Positions 37,735-47,094 of a stretch of DNA of 64,000 bases are shown in pieces (position 1 is the first letter of the stretch; each line of letters opens with the position of its first letter). The notes under the pieces were generated by a model. The model was not told the DNA's origin, did no database searches, and saw only the letters and a program-made list of their open reading frames with translations. Made by a program: the position numbers and the translations under genes. Source of the stretch: Candidatus Neomarinimicrobiota bacterium (GTDB lineage Bacteria; Fidelibacterota; Marinisomatia; Marinisomatales; TCS55); NCBI GenBank assembly GCA_018651745.1, contig JABIDL010000026.1, positions 1 through 64,000 on the forward strand. The letters are read 5' to 3'.

Positions 37735-39378
37735 TTAATTTGGAATAGAAAACGTTCCGTTATATGCTACTTGATTAGATAAAATACTCATCGCTTTTTG
37801 TACAACAACATCATTTTTTAATGATTCTCGAATGCGAGATTCTGTCCCACCGAATAAACCCGCAAATTCTAGAAATAATCCTCTTTCCAATTCATTAAGT
37901 TCATTATTAAAAAGAGCATTTTCGGATTCAATTATTACTTCCTCCGCCTTGGTAAAAGCAAAATGCAATTTCGAATTACCTTCAGTATAATCTTCTAGTT
38001 TTTTCCACGCATCACGAAATTGATTTTCACCAGGCAATGCCACATCTACCTCTTGTTCTTCAATAAAAGTATGAAATTTTATGAGCAAACTTTCATCATT
38101 TACAACTTGGTCAAATGATCTATAAAGATGTTTATGTTTTTGAGCATATGAAAAGAAAATGCCTTTGCGCAAACACTCTTGGGTAAGGGGTGGAAGTTCT
38201 TCAGAATCAACTTCGTGATCAGGATGAATTCCTCCTCCACCCTTAACTGCTCTTCCGCCTTTTGTAGAAAATATACTATCTTCCTCGGCGATTTGTATCA
38301 CAATATCTTCATCCACATAATCCGATTTTTGTATCAGGCGACCGCTTGGGATATAATATTTTGCGGTTGTTATTTTTAAAGATCTTGTCGGATCTAAGGA
38401 AAACACAGATTGCACCAATCCTTTTCCAAAAGATGATTGACCAATGATAATTCCCCGATCTAAATCTTGAAAAGCACCTGCTACAATTTCACTTGCGGAT
38501 GCACTCCCTTCATTAATCAGAATAGCAATTTTTATATTTCTCGATACCGAAATCGGGCGACGAGCGTGATACGTTTTGTTTGATGCTTTCGTCCTTCCCC
38601 TTGTGGTAAGAAGCAATTCACCTTTTGGAATGAAAATATCCATAATATCAATCGCAGCTGCGAGTAATCCTCCGGGGTTATCTCTAAGATCTAAAATAAT
38701 TTCAGAAACATCTTCTTTTTCCAACGAACGCAAAGCTTGTTGAATTTCTGTCGGAGCATTTTTAGAAAAGCGTGTCAGTCTGATGTACCCAGTAGATTCA
38801 TTTAACATCCCCGAATAGGAAACATTTTTTACATGAATATCTTCACGGGTTAAAGCAAATTCTAACGGATGATCAGATCCGTATCGCTCGATTGTTAGAA
38901 CAACAACCGATCCTTTGATTCCACGAATTAATTTTGCCGCATCGTCTAAGGAAAGTTCTATTGCAATGTTATCATCAATTTTGGTTATGATATCGCCGCT
39001 GATAATGCCGGATCTTTTTGCAGGAGAATCGTCAAATGGGGCAATAACTGTCAGTTGGTCACTGCGTCGACTCAGTTGAATTCCAACACCTCCATATTGG
39101 CCCTTAGACAACAATTCAATTCCATCTCTTTCATTTTCTTCTAAATAAACGGTATATGGGTCTAATTCTGATAGCAGATTTCGAAGAGTAGCGCTTGTAT
39201 AAACATCGGTATCAAGTTGATCTACATAATTGGTTAAAAGGTATTTATAGGCCTCATTAATCAACCTTTGGGATTTAGCAATTTTTCGATAGAGGTCTGA
39301 GCTGGTAAATGCAACGGAAATAATAGCAATAAACGCAATTCCACCGGCAAGGATTTTAAATGACTTTTTGGATTTCAT
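37735..39378 (-). CDS. C-terminal processing protease, S41 family
   Basis: Periplasmic, membrane-anchored serine protease of the CtpA/Prc type. N-terminal signal anchor (ILAGGIAFIAIISVAF, about 8-24), PDZ domain (YGGVGIQLSRRSDQLTVIAP to GDIITKIDD, about 90-170), then the S41 core with ILDLRDNPGGLL, the catalytic Ser in EGSASASEIVAG and the Lys in QSSFGKGLVQ. An extra C-terminal helical region of about 150 residues follows. Probable role: tail-specific trimming of envelope proteins. It begins 9 bases after tmk. Confidence 0.93.
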   Translation of the reverse strand: MKSKKSFKILAGGIAFIAIISVAFTSSDLYRKIAKSQRLINEAYKYLLTNYVDQLDTDVYTSATLRNLLSELDPYTVYLEENERDGIELLSKGQYGGVGIQLSRRSDQLTVIAPFDDSPAKRSGIISGDIITKIDDNIAIELSLDDAAKLIRGIKGSVVVLTIERYGSDHPLEFALTREDIHVKNVSYSGMLNESTGYIRLTRFSKNAPTEIQQALRSLEKEDVSEIILDLRDNPGGLLAAAIDIMDIFIPKGELLLTTRGRTKASNKTYHARRPISVSRNIKIAILINEGSASASEIVAGAFQDLDRGIIIGQSSFGKGLVQSVFSLDPTRSLKITTAKYYIPSGRLIQKSDYVDEDIVIQIAEEDSIFSTKGGRAVKGGGGIHPDHEVDSEELPPLTQECLRKGIFFSYAQKHKHLYRSFDQVVNDESLLIKFHTFIEEQEVDVALPGENQFRDAWKKLEDYTEGNSKLHFAFTKAEEVIIESENALFNNELNELERGLFLEFAGLFGGTESRIRESLKNDVVVQKAMSILSNQVAYNGTFSIPN

Positions 39379-39386
39379 AACGTCTT

Positions 39387-40019
39387 CTAACCTACAATAT
39401 TTCTTCGGTTTATTTCCTCTATAATTTTTTGATGAATTTCTTCTACTGAATCATATCCATTCATCACAATAATTCTATTTGATTCCTTTTCAGCGAGAGA
39501 CATATAGACTTCTCTCACTTTCGCCTGGAACTCAACCCCTCCCTCTTCAATTCTATCTGAATCAGTTTGTTTTCTCCTTGCGGCCTCTTCGGGTAAAATA
39601 TCAACAAAAAAAGTGATATTGGGTACCAACCTTTCCGTTGCAAACTGATTTAATTTATGTAACCACGATATATCTATGCCCCTACCGCCTCCTTGATAAG
39701 CAACAGTTGAATCAATATAGCGATCCGCAATTACACATTTCCCTGATTCTAAATTTGGAACAATGGTCTCGTCTGTTAATTGTGCTCTGCTAGCCACCAT
39801 AAGTAACACTTCAGTTCTATCCGTTAGTTCTCGGCGGTCTGTGCTAAGGAGCACTTGGCGAATTTCTTCAGAAATGGTTGTGCCACCGGGTTCACGGACC
39901 AGAATTGTGTTTTTGCCGCAACCATTCAAATATTCCAATAATAGCTTCGCTTGGGTACTTTTGCCACATCCGTCAATACCCTCAAAGGTGATAAAAATCC
40001 CTTTAGACGAAATAGACAT
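39387..40019 (-). CDS. tmk: Thymidylate kinase
   Basis: Phosphorylates dTMP to dTDP. The P-loop ITFEGIDGCGKSTQAKLLLEY, REPGGTTISEEIR and the DRY motif IADRYIDSTVAYQGGGRGID are clear. 210 aa from ATG 40019, chosen because AAGG sits 9 bases upstream; the frame extends to TTG 40037. It overlaps the end of rsmI by 17 bases. Confidence 0.96.
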   Translation of the reverse strand: MSISSKGIFITFEGIDGCGKSTQAKLLLEYLNGCGKNTILVREPGGTTISEEIRQVLLSTDRRELTDRTEVLLMVASRAQLTDETIVPNLESGKCVIADRYIDSTVAYQGGGRGIDISWLHKLNQFATERLVPNITFFVDILPEEAARRKQTDSDRIEEGGVEFQAKVREVYMSLAEKESNRIIVMNGYDSVEEIHQKIIEEINRRNIVG

Positions 40020-40707
40020 TCTTATCATCCTTCCCAATCAATAATGTAAACTCTCCCTTTGGCTTTTTCTGATTAAAATGAGATTTGAGTTCAGAAACGG
40101 TTCCTCGAATAATTTCTTCGTGCATTTTTGTCATTTCTCTCGCGGCTACAGCCGGTCTATTTCCAAGTATTTCTTCAATGTCGCCTAAGGTACGAAGCAT
40201 TCGATGAGGACTTTCATAAAAAATTAATGTTCCTTGGTAATCTTTTACTTTTTTCAATCTTGCTTTCCGTCCCTTTTTTGAAGGCAAAAACCCCTCAAAA
40301 AGAAATCGATCAGTCGGCAGTCCGGAAACCACCAAACCGGCGATTGCGGCTGAAGCGCCAGGAATAGTTTCAATCGTACAATGGTCATCAATCGCCGCCC
40401 GAATTAATTTATATGCGGGATCGCTGATACCAGGAGTGCCGGCATCGGTGACTAGAGCAATCGAATTTCCATCGTTCAGTGTATTCAATAATTTTGGAAT
40501 TCGAGTAAATTTATTGTGTTCGTAATAACTTACAGTCGGCACAGAAATAGAATAATGATTCAATAATTTTCGCGTATGCCTCGTATCTTCTGCAGCGACA
40601 AGCGATACAGATCCCAAAACTTCAACCGCGCGAAAAGAAATATCTCCTAGATTTCCAATTGGTGTAGCAACGATGTATAAAATTCCCTTTGATCCTGTAG
40701 GGTTCAC
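40003..40707 (-). CDS. rsmI: 16S rRNA C1402 2'-O-methyltransferase
   Basis: SAM-dependent tetrapyrrole-methylase-fold enzyme that methylates the ribose of C1402 in 16S rRNA. Signatures: YIVATPIGNLGDISFRAVEVL, AAEDTRHTRKLLNHY, ALVTDAGTPGISDPAYKLI, IPGASAAIAGLVVSGLPTDR and FYESPHRMLRTLGDI. 234 aa, lacking the short extra C-terminal domain of some homologues. It overlaps the lysine aminotransferase by 4 bases and tmk by 17. Confidence 0.96.
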   Translation of the reverse strand: MNPTGSKGILYIVATPIGNLGDISFRAVEVLGSVSLVAAEDTRHTRKLLNHYSISVPTVSYYEHNKFTRIPKLLNTLNDGNSIALVTDAGTPGISDPAYKLIRAAIDDHCTIETIPGASAAIAGLVVSGLPTDRFLFEGFLPSKKGRKARLKKVKDYQGTLIFYESPHRMLRTLGDIEEILGNRPAVAAREMTKMHEEIIRGTVSELKSHFNQKKPKGEFTLLIGKDDKNVYFV

Positions 40708-42026
40708 AACTTTCCCAATGCTCGGGAAATCATGTCAATTCCCTGATCAATTTCTTCTGAAGAAATATTTAAATGCGGTCTAAATCGGATAGTTTTTTCC
40801 CCAGAACCAAGCACAATTGCTCCTTCTGTTTGGATTAATCCGGTAAGTTTATCTCTATCTTCAGATGAATTACAATCGAAAGCACGAAATAATCCAATCC
40901 CCCTTGACCCTGATATTTTATCGGTATGTGTATTTTCTAATACTTCAAGTTTTGCCTGAAGAAAATTTCCCATTTCATGTGCATTTTGAACAAGATTTTC
41001 ATTTTCAATAATATCAAGGTATAATTTGAAGCGCACCATATCTGTCAAGTTTCCTCCCCAAGTGGAATTAAGTCTACTGGATTCTTTAAAAACATGGTCA
41101 TCAATTCGATCAAGCCTTTTTCCTGCAAAAATTCCGCAAACTTGCGTCTTTTTTCCAAAACTAATAATGTCGGGTTGAGCATCATCACCAAAATGTTGAT
41201 GGCACCACATTTTCCCTGTAATTGCAATTCCGGTTTGTACTTCATCATAAATCAACAAAAAATCATTTTCATTAGCTAAAGTCTTGAGTGATTTAAAAAA
41301 ATCCGGCCGATAATGGTTATCTCCTCCTTCACCCTGAATGGGTTCGATTATTAAACAGGCAACTTCATCCGCAGATTCTTTCAATACAGATTTGATTTCG
41401 TCCAATGCTTTGACTTCTTTTGCTTCAATGGTTGCATTTGACTCATTAGAAAGTGGAAAATCGATATGGGGATTTGAAATTCTGGGCCAATCAAATTTGG
41501 GGAAATAATTTGTTTTTCTCTTATCATGAGAATCAGTGAGACTAAGCGTATATCCCGATCTTCCATGAAAACATTGTTCAAAATGAATCACCTTTGATCC
41601 AAGTGTAGATTTTCCATTGATTCGATTTAGTTTTGATTTCCAATCAAAAGCAGTTTTCAAAGCATTCTCCACCGCAAGTGCACCGCCTTCAATATAAAAT
41701 GCATATGGTAGATATTCCGGCTGAGCAACGTGTGCCATGGTTGTAACAAAATCAGCCATTTGTGTGGAATAGATATCAGAATTGGTCGGTTTATTTAATG
41801 CAGCGGTTGCGAGGTATTCTTTATGATCCAGTACATACGGATGATTGTAACCGACCGACATGGATGCAAACATTGAAAAAAGATCTAAATATTCTTTTCC
41901 GTCTCGTGCGTCAACCACCCAAGAACCATGGCTTTTTTCGAGATCAACGATCGGGTCCATCCCGTCTGCAAGCATATGATTTCCAATTGCTTCGCGTACG
42001 TTTTGCGGTGCTGAAATTTTTGCCAT
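40704..42026 (-). CDS. lat: L-lysine 6-transaminase
   Basis: Class III PLP aminotransferase removing the epsilon amino group of lysine to form aminoadipate semialdehyde. LDLFSMFASMSVGYNHPY, FYIEGGALAVENALKTAFDW, HFEQCFHGRSGYTLSLT, LIIEPIQGEGGDNHYRPDFF, IYDEVQTG and the PLP Lys in ISFGKKTQVCGI match the lysine 6-transaminase subgroup rather than ornithine or GABA enzymes. 440 aa. The aminoadipate semialdehyde dehydrogenase lies 8 bases upstream, supporting the substrate. Confidence 0.88.
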   Translation of the reverse strand: MAKISAPQNVREAIGNHMLADGMDPIVDLEKSHGSWVVDARDGKEYLDLFSMFASMSVGYNHPYVLDHKEYLATAALNKPTNSDIYSTQMADFVTTMAHVAQPEYLPYAFYIEGGALAVENALKTAFDWKSKLNRINGKSTLGSKVIHFEQCFHGRSGYTLSLTDSHDKRKTNYFPKFDWPRISNPHIDFPLSNESNATIEAKEVKALDEIKSVLKESADEVACLIIEPIQGEGGDNHYRPDFFKSLKTLANENDFLLIYDEVQTGIAITGKMWCHQHFGDDAQPDIISFGKKTQVCGIFAGKRLDRIDDHVFKESSRLNSTWGGNLTDMVRFKLYLDIIENENLVQNAHEMGNFLQAKLEVLENTHTDKISGSRGIGLFRAFDCNSSEDRDKLTGLIQTEGAIVLGSGEKTIRFRPHLNISSEEIDQGIDMISRALGKL

Positions 42027-42034
42027 GTGGATTC

Positions 42035-43558
42035 CTATTCTTGTATATCGAATGTAATGCCTTGGGCCAGCGGTAAATCACTTCCCCAATTGATGGTATT
42101 CGTTTGCCGTCTCATATATTGTTTCCATGAATCCGATCCGGATTCTCTGCCTCCGCCGGTTTCTTTTTCACCACCAAATGCTCCACCAATTTCAGCGCCG
42201 GAAGTTCCAATATTGATATTAGCAATGCCACAATCGCTTCCGACCGATGATAGAAATTTTTCTGCATTTTGAATATTCATTGTAAACATGGATGAAGAAA
42301 GCCCCTGAGGAACATCGTTATGGATCTCAATCGCTTCGTCCAAAGTTTTATATTTGATGATATATAGAATAGGTGCGAATGTTTCTTCTTGAACAATATC
42401 CCAAGAATTTTCAGCTCTCACAATGGTAGGTTCAACGAAATAGCCATTCCCTTCAATGGTTTTACCACCATAAATAATTTCACCACCGGATTCCTGCACT
42501 TTTTCTAAGGCATGTGAAAAATCTGCGACGGCAGTCTCATTTACCAAAGGACCCATAAGTGTTCCTTCTTTAATAGGATCGCCAATATTGACTTGCTTGT
42601 AAGCATTTACCAAACGATTAACCAATTCGTCATAACAAGATTCCTGAACGATAATGCGTCTTGTGCTCGTGCAGCGCTGACCAGCTGTTCCGACTGCGCC
42701 AAATGCAATGGCAGGAATCACCATGTTCATATCTGCTGTTTCATCAATGATAATGGCGTTGTTTCCACCTAATTCAAGAATGGTATTCCCAAAACGTTTT
42801 GCCACGGATTCACTTACATGCCGTCCCATATTCGTTGAGCCAGTAAAGGAAACTAATGGTATTCGTGGATCGTGAAGCAATTTTTCGCCAACTATAGAAC
42901 CTTTCCCGATAAGCAGATTAAAAATGCCTTTATATCCATTTTTATCAAGGACTTCATTGCAAATATGCTGAACAGCCACGGCGCATAGTGGTGTGGATGA
43001 GGATGGTTTCCAAATGACTGTGTCTCCCGCAATAGCTGCTATGAAAGCATTCCAGGCCCAAACTGCAACCGGAAAATTAAATGCAGATATAACGGCTACG
43101 GGACCCATTGGCTGCCATTGTTCATACATTCTATGATCCAGGCGTTCAGAATGCATAGTTTTCCCGTACAGCATTCTAGACTGTCCGACGGCAAAATCGG
43201 CAATATCAATCATTTCCTGTACTTCCCCATCACCTTCTTGTTTGATTTTTCCCATCTCCATGGATACGAGCGTTCCAAGTGCATCTTTCTTTTCCCTTAA
43301 TGCATCGCCCATTTCCCGAACCAATTGTCCTCGAATGGGAGCTGGAACGGTTCGCCATTGTTTAAATGCTGCAACTGAATCAGAAATAACCGTTTCAACT
43401 TCGGTTTCGTTTGCCTGAGAAACTGTCCCCAATACATCACTATTCGCGGGATTAATTGAGGTTAAAATGTTATTCGGATCGGATTTAGACCACTTTCCAT
43501 TTCCAAAGCAAGTTCCCGAGTTCAATTTTTCTATACCAAGTTCTTTTAAAATATCCAT
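42035..43558 (-). CDS. Aminoadipate semialdehyde dehydrogenase (ALDH7 type)
   Basis: NAD-dependent aldehyde dehydrogenase of the antiquitin/ALDH7A1 group: [44 protein letters not shown], catalytic Glu in [12 protein letters not shown], and catalytic Cys in [12 protein letters not shown]. 507 aa, full length. With the adjacent lysine transaminase it would oxidise aminoadipate semialdehyde to alpha-aminoadipate, a two-step lysine breakdown path. Function is assigned by family plus context. Confidence 0.9.
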   Translation of the reverse strand: MDILKELGIEKLNSGTCFGNGKWSKSDPNNILTSINPANSDVLGTVSQANETEVETVISDSVAAFKQWRTVPAPIRGQLVREMGDALREKKDALGTLVSMEMGKIKQEGDGEVQEMIDIADFAVGQSRMLYGKTMHSERLDHRMYEQWQPMGPVAVISAFNFPVAVWAWNAFIAAIAGDTVIWKPSSSTPLCAVAVQHICNEVLDKNGYKGIFNLLIGKGSIVGEKLLHDPRIPLVSFTGSTNMGRHVSESVAKRFGNTILELGGNNAIIIDETADMNMVIPAIAFGAVGTAGQRCTSTRRIIVQESCYDELVNRLVNAYKQVNIGDPIKEGTLMGPLVNETAVADFSHALEKVQESGGEIIYGGKTIEGNGYFVEPTIVRAENSWDIVQEETFAPILYIIKYKTLDEAIEIHNDVPQGLSSSMFTMNIQNAEKFLSSVGSDCGIANINIGTSGAEIGGAFGGEKETGGGRESGSDSWKQYMRRQTNTINWGSDLPLAQGITFDIQE

Positions 43559-43662
43559 GATTTGTTTTAATAATTTATTATCTAAAAATGAGCGCTAAAT
43601 CTAATCACATTATATGAAATAATGCACGTTGAAAGATCATCTAATTCCTCAAACAAAGCTGG

Positions 43663-44574
43663 TTACACAACCGGGCAAGCCCAAGCATGGGTATGATTGG
43701 TTTCGAATTCAGGGATAGTTTCAGAACATGAATCAATACCAAACTTGCATCGAGGATGAAACCTGCATCCAGAAGGATAATCCTGCGGTGACGGAACCGT
43801 ACCAGGAATCGATTCAAAATTCCCATCGGAAGTTTTATTTAACAAAGAAACACTCATCAACGCCTGGGTGTAAGGATGTTTCGGATTTGAAAAAATATTT
43901 TCCACTCTTCCGGATTCAATGATTTTTGCGGCATACATGACTATTATTTTATGTGCAAATTCCCTGAGTAATACCAAATCATGTGTAATGAATAAAATGG
44001 ATAAGCTGGACGATTGATGTAATTCTCTTAAAAGATCTAAAATCTGGGCTTGAATTGTGACATCTAAGGCAGTTGTGGGTTCGTCAGCAATCAGTAAATC
44101 TGGCTCTTGCGCTAATGCAATAGCTATCAGAACCCGTTGTTGCATTCCACCGGAAAATTCATGCGGATATTGATGGTATCGTTTTTCAGGGTTATCAATA
44201 CCTACTTTTTCCAACAAAGCAATAACCTTGTCTTTTTTACTCCTACCCACTTCCTTACTTTTAATTCCTTCTAAAATTTGCTTCCCGATTTTCATTACCG
44301 GATTTAAACTTGTGAGAGGATCTTGAAAAATCATTGCTGTTCTGCGCGGAAGGATCGGTGCTTCAAAATTTATCAGCGCCTGTTTTGAGGATAATCCTGC
44401 CAAAGCAAGCGCAAGTTGGGATTTACCGCATCCTGATTCACCAACCAATCCAACGATTTCTCCCGGCCTAATATTAAAAGAAACCCGATCCACTACCGGA
44501 ACCGGGTTTCCATCAATCTTATACTGAATCGTTATATTACTAACATCTAAAAGATGATCATATGACATCTTCAT
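43663..44574 (-). CDS. Orphan OppD/DppD-type ABC ATPase
   Basis: ATPase of the peptide/nickel importer class: Walker A GESGCGKSQ (about 45-53), signature FSGGMQQR, Walker B DLLIADEPTTALD, and the C-terminal oligo_HPY domain with CRFHPRCKFGIDSC. It has no permease, second ATPase or binding protein nearby, yet it overlaps the preceding membrane protein gene by 17 bases and is the last gene of the MutL/DUF6754 operon. It may energise that membrane assembly or partner with distant oligopeptide permeases. The start could also be the second Met (MSYDHL). Confidence 0.88.
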   Translation of the reverse strand: MKMSYDHLLDVSNITIQYKIDGNPVPVVDRVSFNIRPGEIVGLVGESGCGKSQLALALAGLSSKQALINFEAPILPRRTAMIFQDPLTSLNPVMKIGKQILEGIKSKEVGRSKKDKVIALLEKVGIDNPEKRYHQYPHEFSGGMQQRVLIAIALAQEPDLLIADEPTTALDVTIQAQILDLLRELHQSSSLSILFITHDLVLLREFAHKIIVMYAAKIIESGRVENIFSNPKHPYTQALMSVSLLNKTSDGNFESIPGTVPSPQDYPSGCRFHPRCKFGIDSCSETIPEFETNHTHAWACPVV

Positions 44575-45400
44575 TCACTGGCGGTTTTCGATTCGAAAAT
44601 GCATCGTACCCTAAAATAATTATCATGATTGCCAGTACCCAAAATGAAGCATTGAAATATTCCGCAGAGGAATATTTTATCAAATCTACAAATCTGCCGA
44701 TAAGAAGCGAGATTCGCCCCATTACTGCAAACCCAAAAGATGCACCAAAACTAATCATAAGAAAATAAATACCCACTTTGGATGCTTTCCCCAATATTCC
44801 TTTATGTTCTTTTGAAAAATAAAAATAAAGAAGTCCCGTAATGGTACCGACTAAAATCACAATACTGTTAAAGATTGATGGTGAGGTCAAACTGAAGAAC
44901 GGCAAATTTGGGTCAGAAAAACTTGCTGCGGTTCCTTTGATTTGTCCAATCACATTCGAATTCAAATACCCATATGCACGCAAACCGGCAGCCATTCCAA
45001 CTGTGTACGCGATACCCCACCTTGCGAACCAACTGATTTTGGGAATAAGGCTTAAGAGCATCATGATACCTAACGCAAATGGAACTAGATAGATTAAATG
45101 CATATCATGCCCTTTATCAATTCCGCCGGCAGGAAAAACTGACGTGGAAATCCAACTCAATCCATTATAGAACTTGTACCATAATGATTCACCGCTGAAT
45201 TCTTTTGTGGGCCATAGACGTCCAAATAAATTCGGTTGGATCTGTGTCCAAAAAAAGATGGCTGTCCAATAACCGGCCGAAATGCCAACAAATAAATGTT
45301 CAGCAATTTTATAAAAAGGATTATCCTTATATAAGTAGGAGAAGATTCCCAGTGTGAGGAAAACTGCAATCCATCCTCCAAATATGGCTGTGCTGCTCAT
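44558..45400 (-). CDS. Conserved polytopic membrane protein of the MutL/DUF6754 operon
   Basis: No functional family recognised. About seven or eight hydrophobic helices cover the protein: IFGGWIAVFLTLGIFSYLY near the N-terminus, LFVGISAGYWTAIFFW, LIYLVPFALGIMMLLSLI, IFNSIVILVGTITGLLYFYF and ASFWVLAIMIIILGY near the end. GLRAYGYLNSNVIGQIKGTA is a polar segment between helices. It overlaps the ABC ATPase gene by 17 bases and lies 12 bases after the next membrane gene. A structural or channel subunit of the operon product is plausible but unproven. Confidence 0.7.
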   Translation of the reverse strand: MSSTAIFGGWIAVFLTLGIFSYLYKDNPFYKIAEHLFVGISAGYWTAIFFWTQIQPNLFGRLWPTKEFSGESLWYKFYNGLSWISTSVFPAGGIDKGHDMHLIYLVPFALGIMMLLSLIPKISWFARWGIAYTVGMAAGLRAYGYLNSNVIGQIKGTAASFSDPNLPFFSLTSPSIFNSIVILVGTITGLLYFYFSKEHKGILGKASKVGIYFLMISFGASFGFAVMGRISLLIGRFVDLIKYSSAEYFNASFWVLAIMIIILGYDAFSNRKPPVNEDVI

Positions 45401-45412
45401 AATTCTATCTCC

Positions 45413-46258
45413 TTAATATTTTCTAAAACGCTTACGCTCAATGAAATAAGCTGCATTCCCTAAGATGATAAATAAAACAATAACAAGATGTGCAACTGAT
45501 TGTGCGTCCATACCGCTTGTTGCGCTGCCCTTTTGCCCGATTAATGCTTCATATTCTGCGGCTCCGGGCATGCCTGCCAACACACCTTTCATTTGTCCTG
45601 CTTGCACATATGGCATTACCTCGTTCACTTGGATTGACGTAACCCCGGAACTCATCGGAACACCGGTTGGATCTGCGGCATATTGAACCCACTCAATCGT
45701 TCCTGGATACCCAGCGGATGACGAAAACAAGAAAGCGAAATCTCTGAAGTTTGTAATCCCGTCCATTAAGGGAATTTCATCAATCTTGGTTTGATACACG
45801 TCCACCGTGTACAGTTTACGGATGTTGCTTACAATTCCTTTGACAACCGCTTCGTTTCCCGGGCGAAATCCAAGAAAGACATAATCTACTCCATACACCT
45901 TGCCAAATTCTTCATCGGCCACTTGCTTAAGTGCATCTTGTGCCATGAACTGACCATCTGGCCAAAGACAGGTAACAAACACCTTATGACCATTCCTGAA
46001 GAAATGCCTCAGAATACTGATGGTCATTGGATGATTTTCCGGTTTGGTGCTGGGACTATATTCAACTGAAAGCAATACATTTGAATTTTCCGGTAATGCT
46101 TCAATTGCGTCGTACACTACTTGGGTGGTTTCTGTCGGTCTGATTGGCATACCAATAGGATTTAGAATTGGAATTATCACAACGATGGCCAGAACTAGAA
46201 AAATCCAACGACGATCTACTTGCCCAAATTTTAAAATAAAATTTTCAATTGTTCTCAT
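45413..46258 (-). CDS. Membrane protein with large extracytoplasmic domain, MutL/DUF6754 operon
   Basis: One N-terminal membrane helix (about 18-36, WIFLVLAIVVIIPILNPI), a globular domain of about 200 residues, and one C-terminal helix (about 255-272) with a basic tail ERKRFRKY. The positive tail suggests both ends are cytoplasmic and the domain faces the periplasm. Conserved-looking stretches are VLLSVEYSPSTKPENHPM, VDYVFLGFRPGNEAVV and GMPGAAEYE. Not assigned to a named family. Two bases separate it from the upstream membrane gene, indicating tight co-translation. Confidence 0.7.
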   Translation of the reverse strand: MRTIENFILKFGQVDRRWIFLVLAIVVIIPILNPIGMPIRPTETTQVVYDAIEALPENSNVLLSVEYSPSTKPENHPMTISILRHFFRNGHKVFVTCLWPDGQFMAQDALKQVADEEFGKVYGVDYVFLGFRPGNEAVVKGIVSNIRKLYTVDVYQTKIDEIPLMDGITNFRDFAFLFSSSAGYPGTIEWVQYAADPTGVPMSSGVTSIQVNEVMPYVQAGQMKGVLAGMPGAAEYEALIGQKGSATSGMDAQSVAHLVIVLFIILGNAAYFIERKRFRKY

Positions 46259-46260
46259 AT

Positions 46261-47085
46261 TTATTCTCCAATATAAGATTTTTCAATCCCGAGGATATAG
46301 CGGATTGAAGTGGCGAAAATTCCCAAGCCAATGCCGATCATGATTGCGCGGGTACCGGCAACATTCGGATAATAATAAATCCATTCTTGAATGATTGGAA
46401 GATAGAAAATTCCCGGTTGATCCAAAGGCCATCCTGTCATTATCCCGGCGACGGTTACTACTGCTAATCCGATTCCAACGACGCCAAACGTAATCATTTT
46501 ATCTTTCTTCCAGGAATTCACACCTATACCCAATGCCAACACGATAATATACATGATGAACCAAGAGGAAATGACACTGCCGATGGGAACGCGGCCGACC
46601 ATGATAATGATTCCCGAAACCAGCAAAAGTGATGCTTCAAAATTTCGAATGCGGAAAGCACGGTAAGAAGCAGACGCCACAAAAAATGCCAATAGAGAAA
46701 ACATCGTTGCTGACAACGGCGTGAACATAAAATCAAACATCCATTTGAATAATGTTCCTTCCGTGGTTACATGAGCGCCCCAAACTGCTACAGAATCATC
46801 TACACCTTTGATGAAAAATCCTGCTGTTATAGCAAACAAAAAACCAAAAATAGCCACAACACTATACGGCCATCCTTTTTTCCTACGCGCTATTTTTTGC
46901 AGCTGCAGTTTAATAAGATTCATCGCGCCGAGGATAATGGCAAAACTCGCTAATATATCATACCATTGCGTTGCATCATCATTGACAAACGCCTCAATAG
47001 ACGGTTCCTCTACAAACCATCCAAAAAGAGTTATCGCGCCAACCAAGGCAACAATGAGAATAGGTATTTGTCTTTTCCAAATCAT
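46261..47085 (-). CDS. Polytopic membrane protein, MutL/DUF6754 operon
   Basis: About eight hydrophobic helices (IPILIVALVGAITLFGWF at 7-24; SVVAIFGFLFAITAGFFI; MFSLLAFFVASASYRAF; LLVSGIIIMVGRVPIGSVI; WFIMYIIVLALGIGV; FGVVGIGLAVVTVAGIM and a C-terminal one), with a basic cytoplasmic loop KIARRKKG. No catalytic motif or named family recognised. It begins 9 bases after the DUF6754 gene and ends 2 bases before the next gene. Confidence 0.7.
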   Translation of the reverse strand: MIWKRQIPILIVALVGAITLFGWFVEEPSIEAFVNDDATQWYDILASFAIILGAMNLIKLQLQKIARRKKGWPYSVVAIFGFLFAITAGFFIKGVDDSVAVWGAHVTTEGTLFKWMFDFMFTPLSATMFSLLAFFVASASYRAFRIRNFEASLLLVSGIIIMVGRVPIGSVISSWFIMYIIVLALGIGVNSWKKDKMITFGVVGIGLAVVTVAGIMTGWPLDQPGIFYLPIIQEWIYYYPNVAGTRAIMIGIGLGIFATSIRYILGIEKSYIGE

Positions 47086-47094
47086 GCCGTTCTC

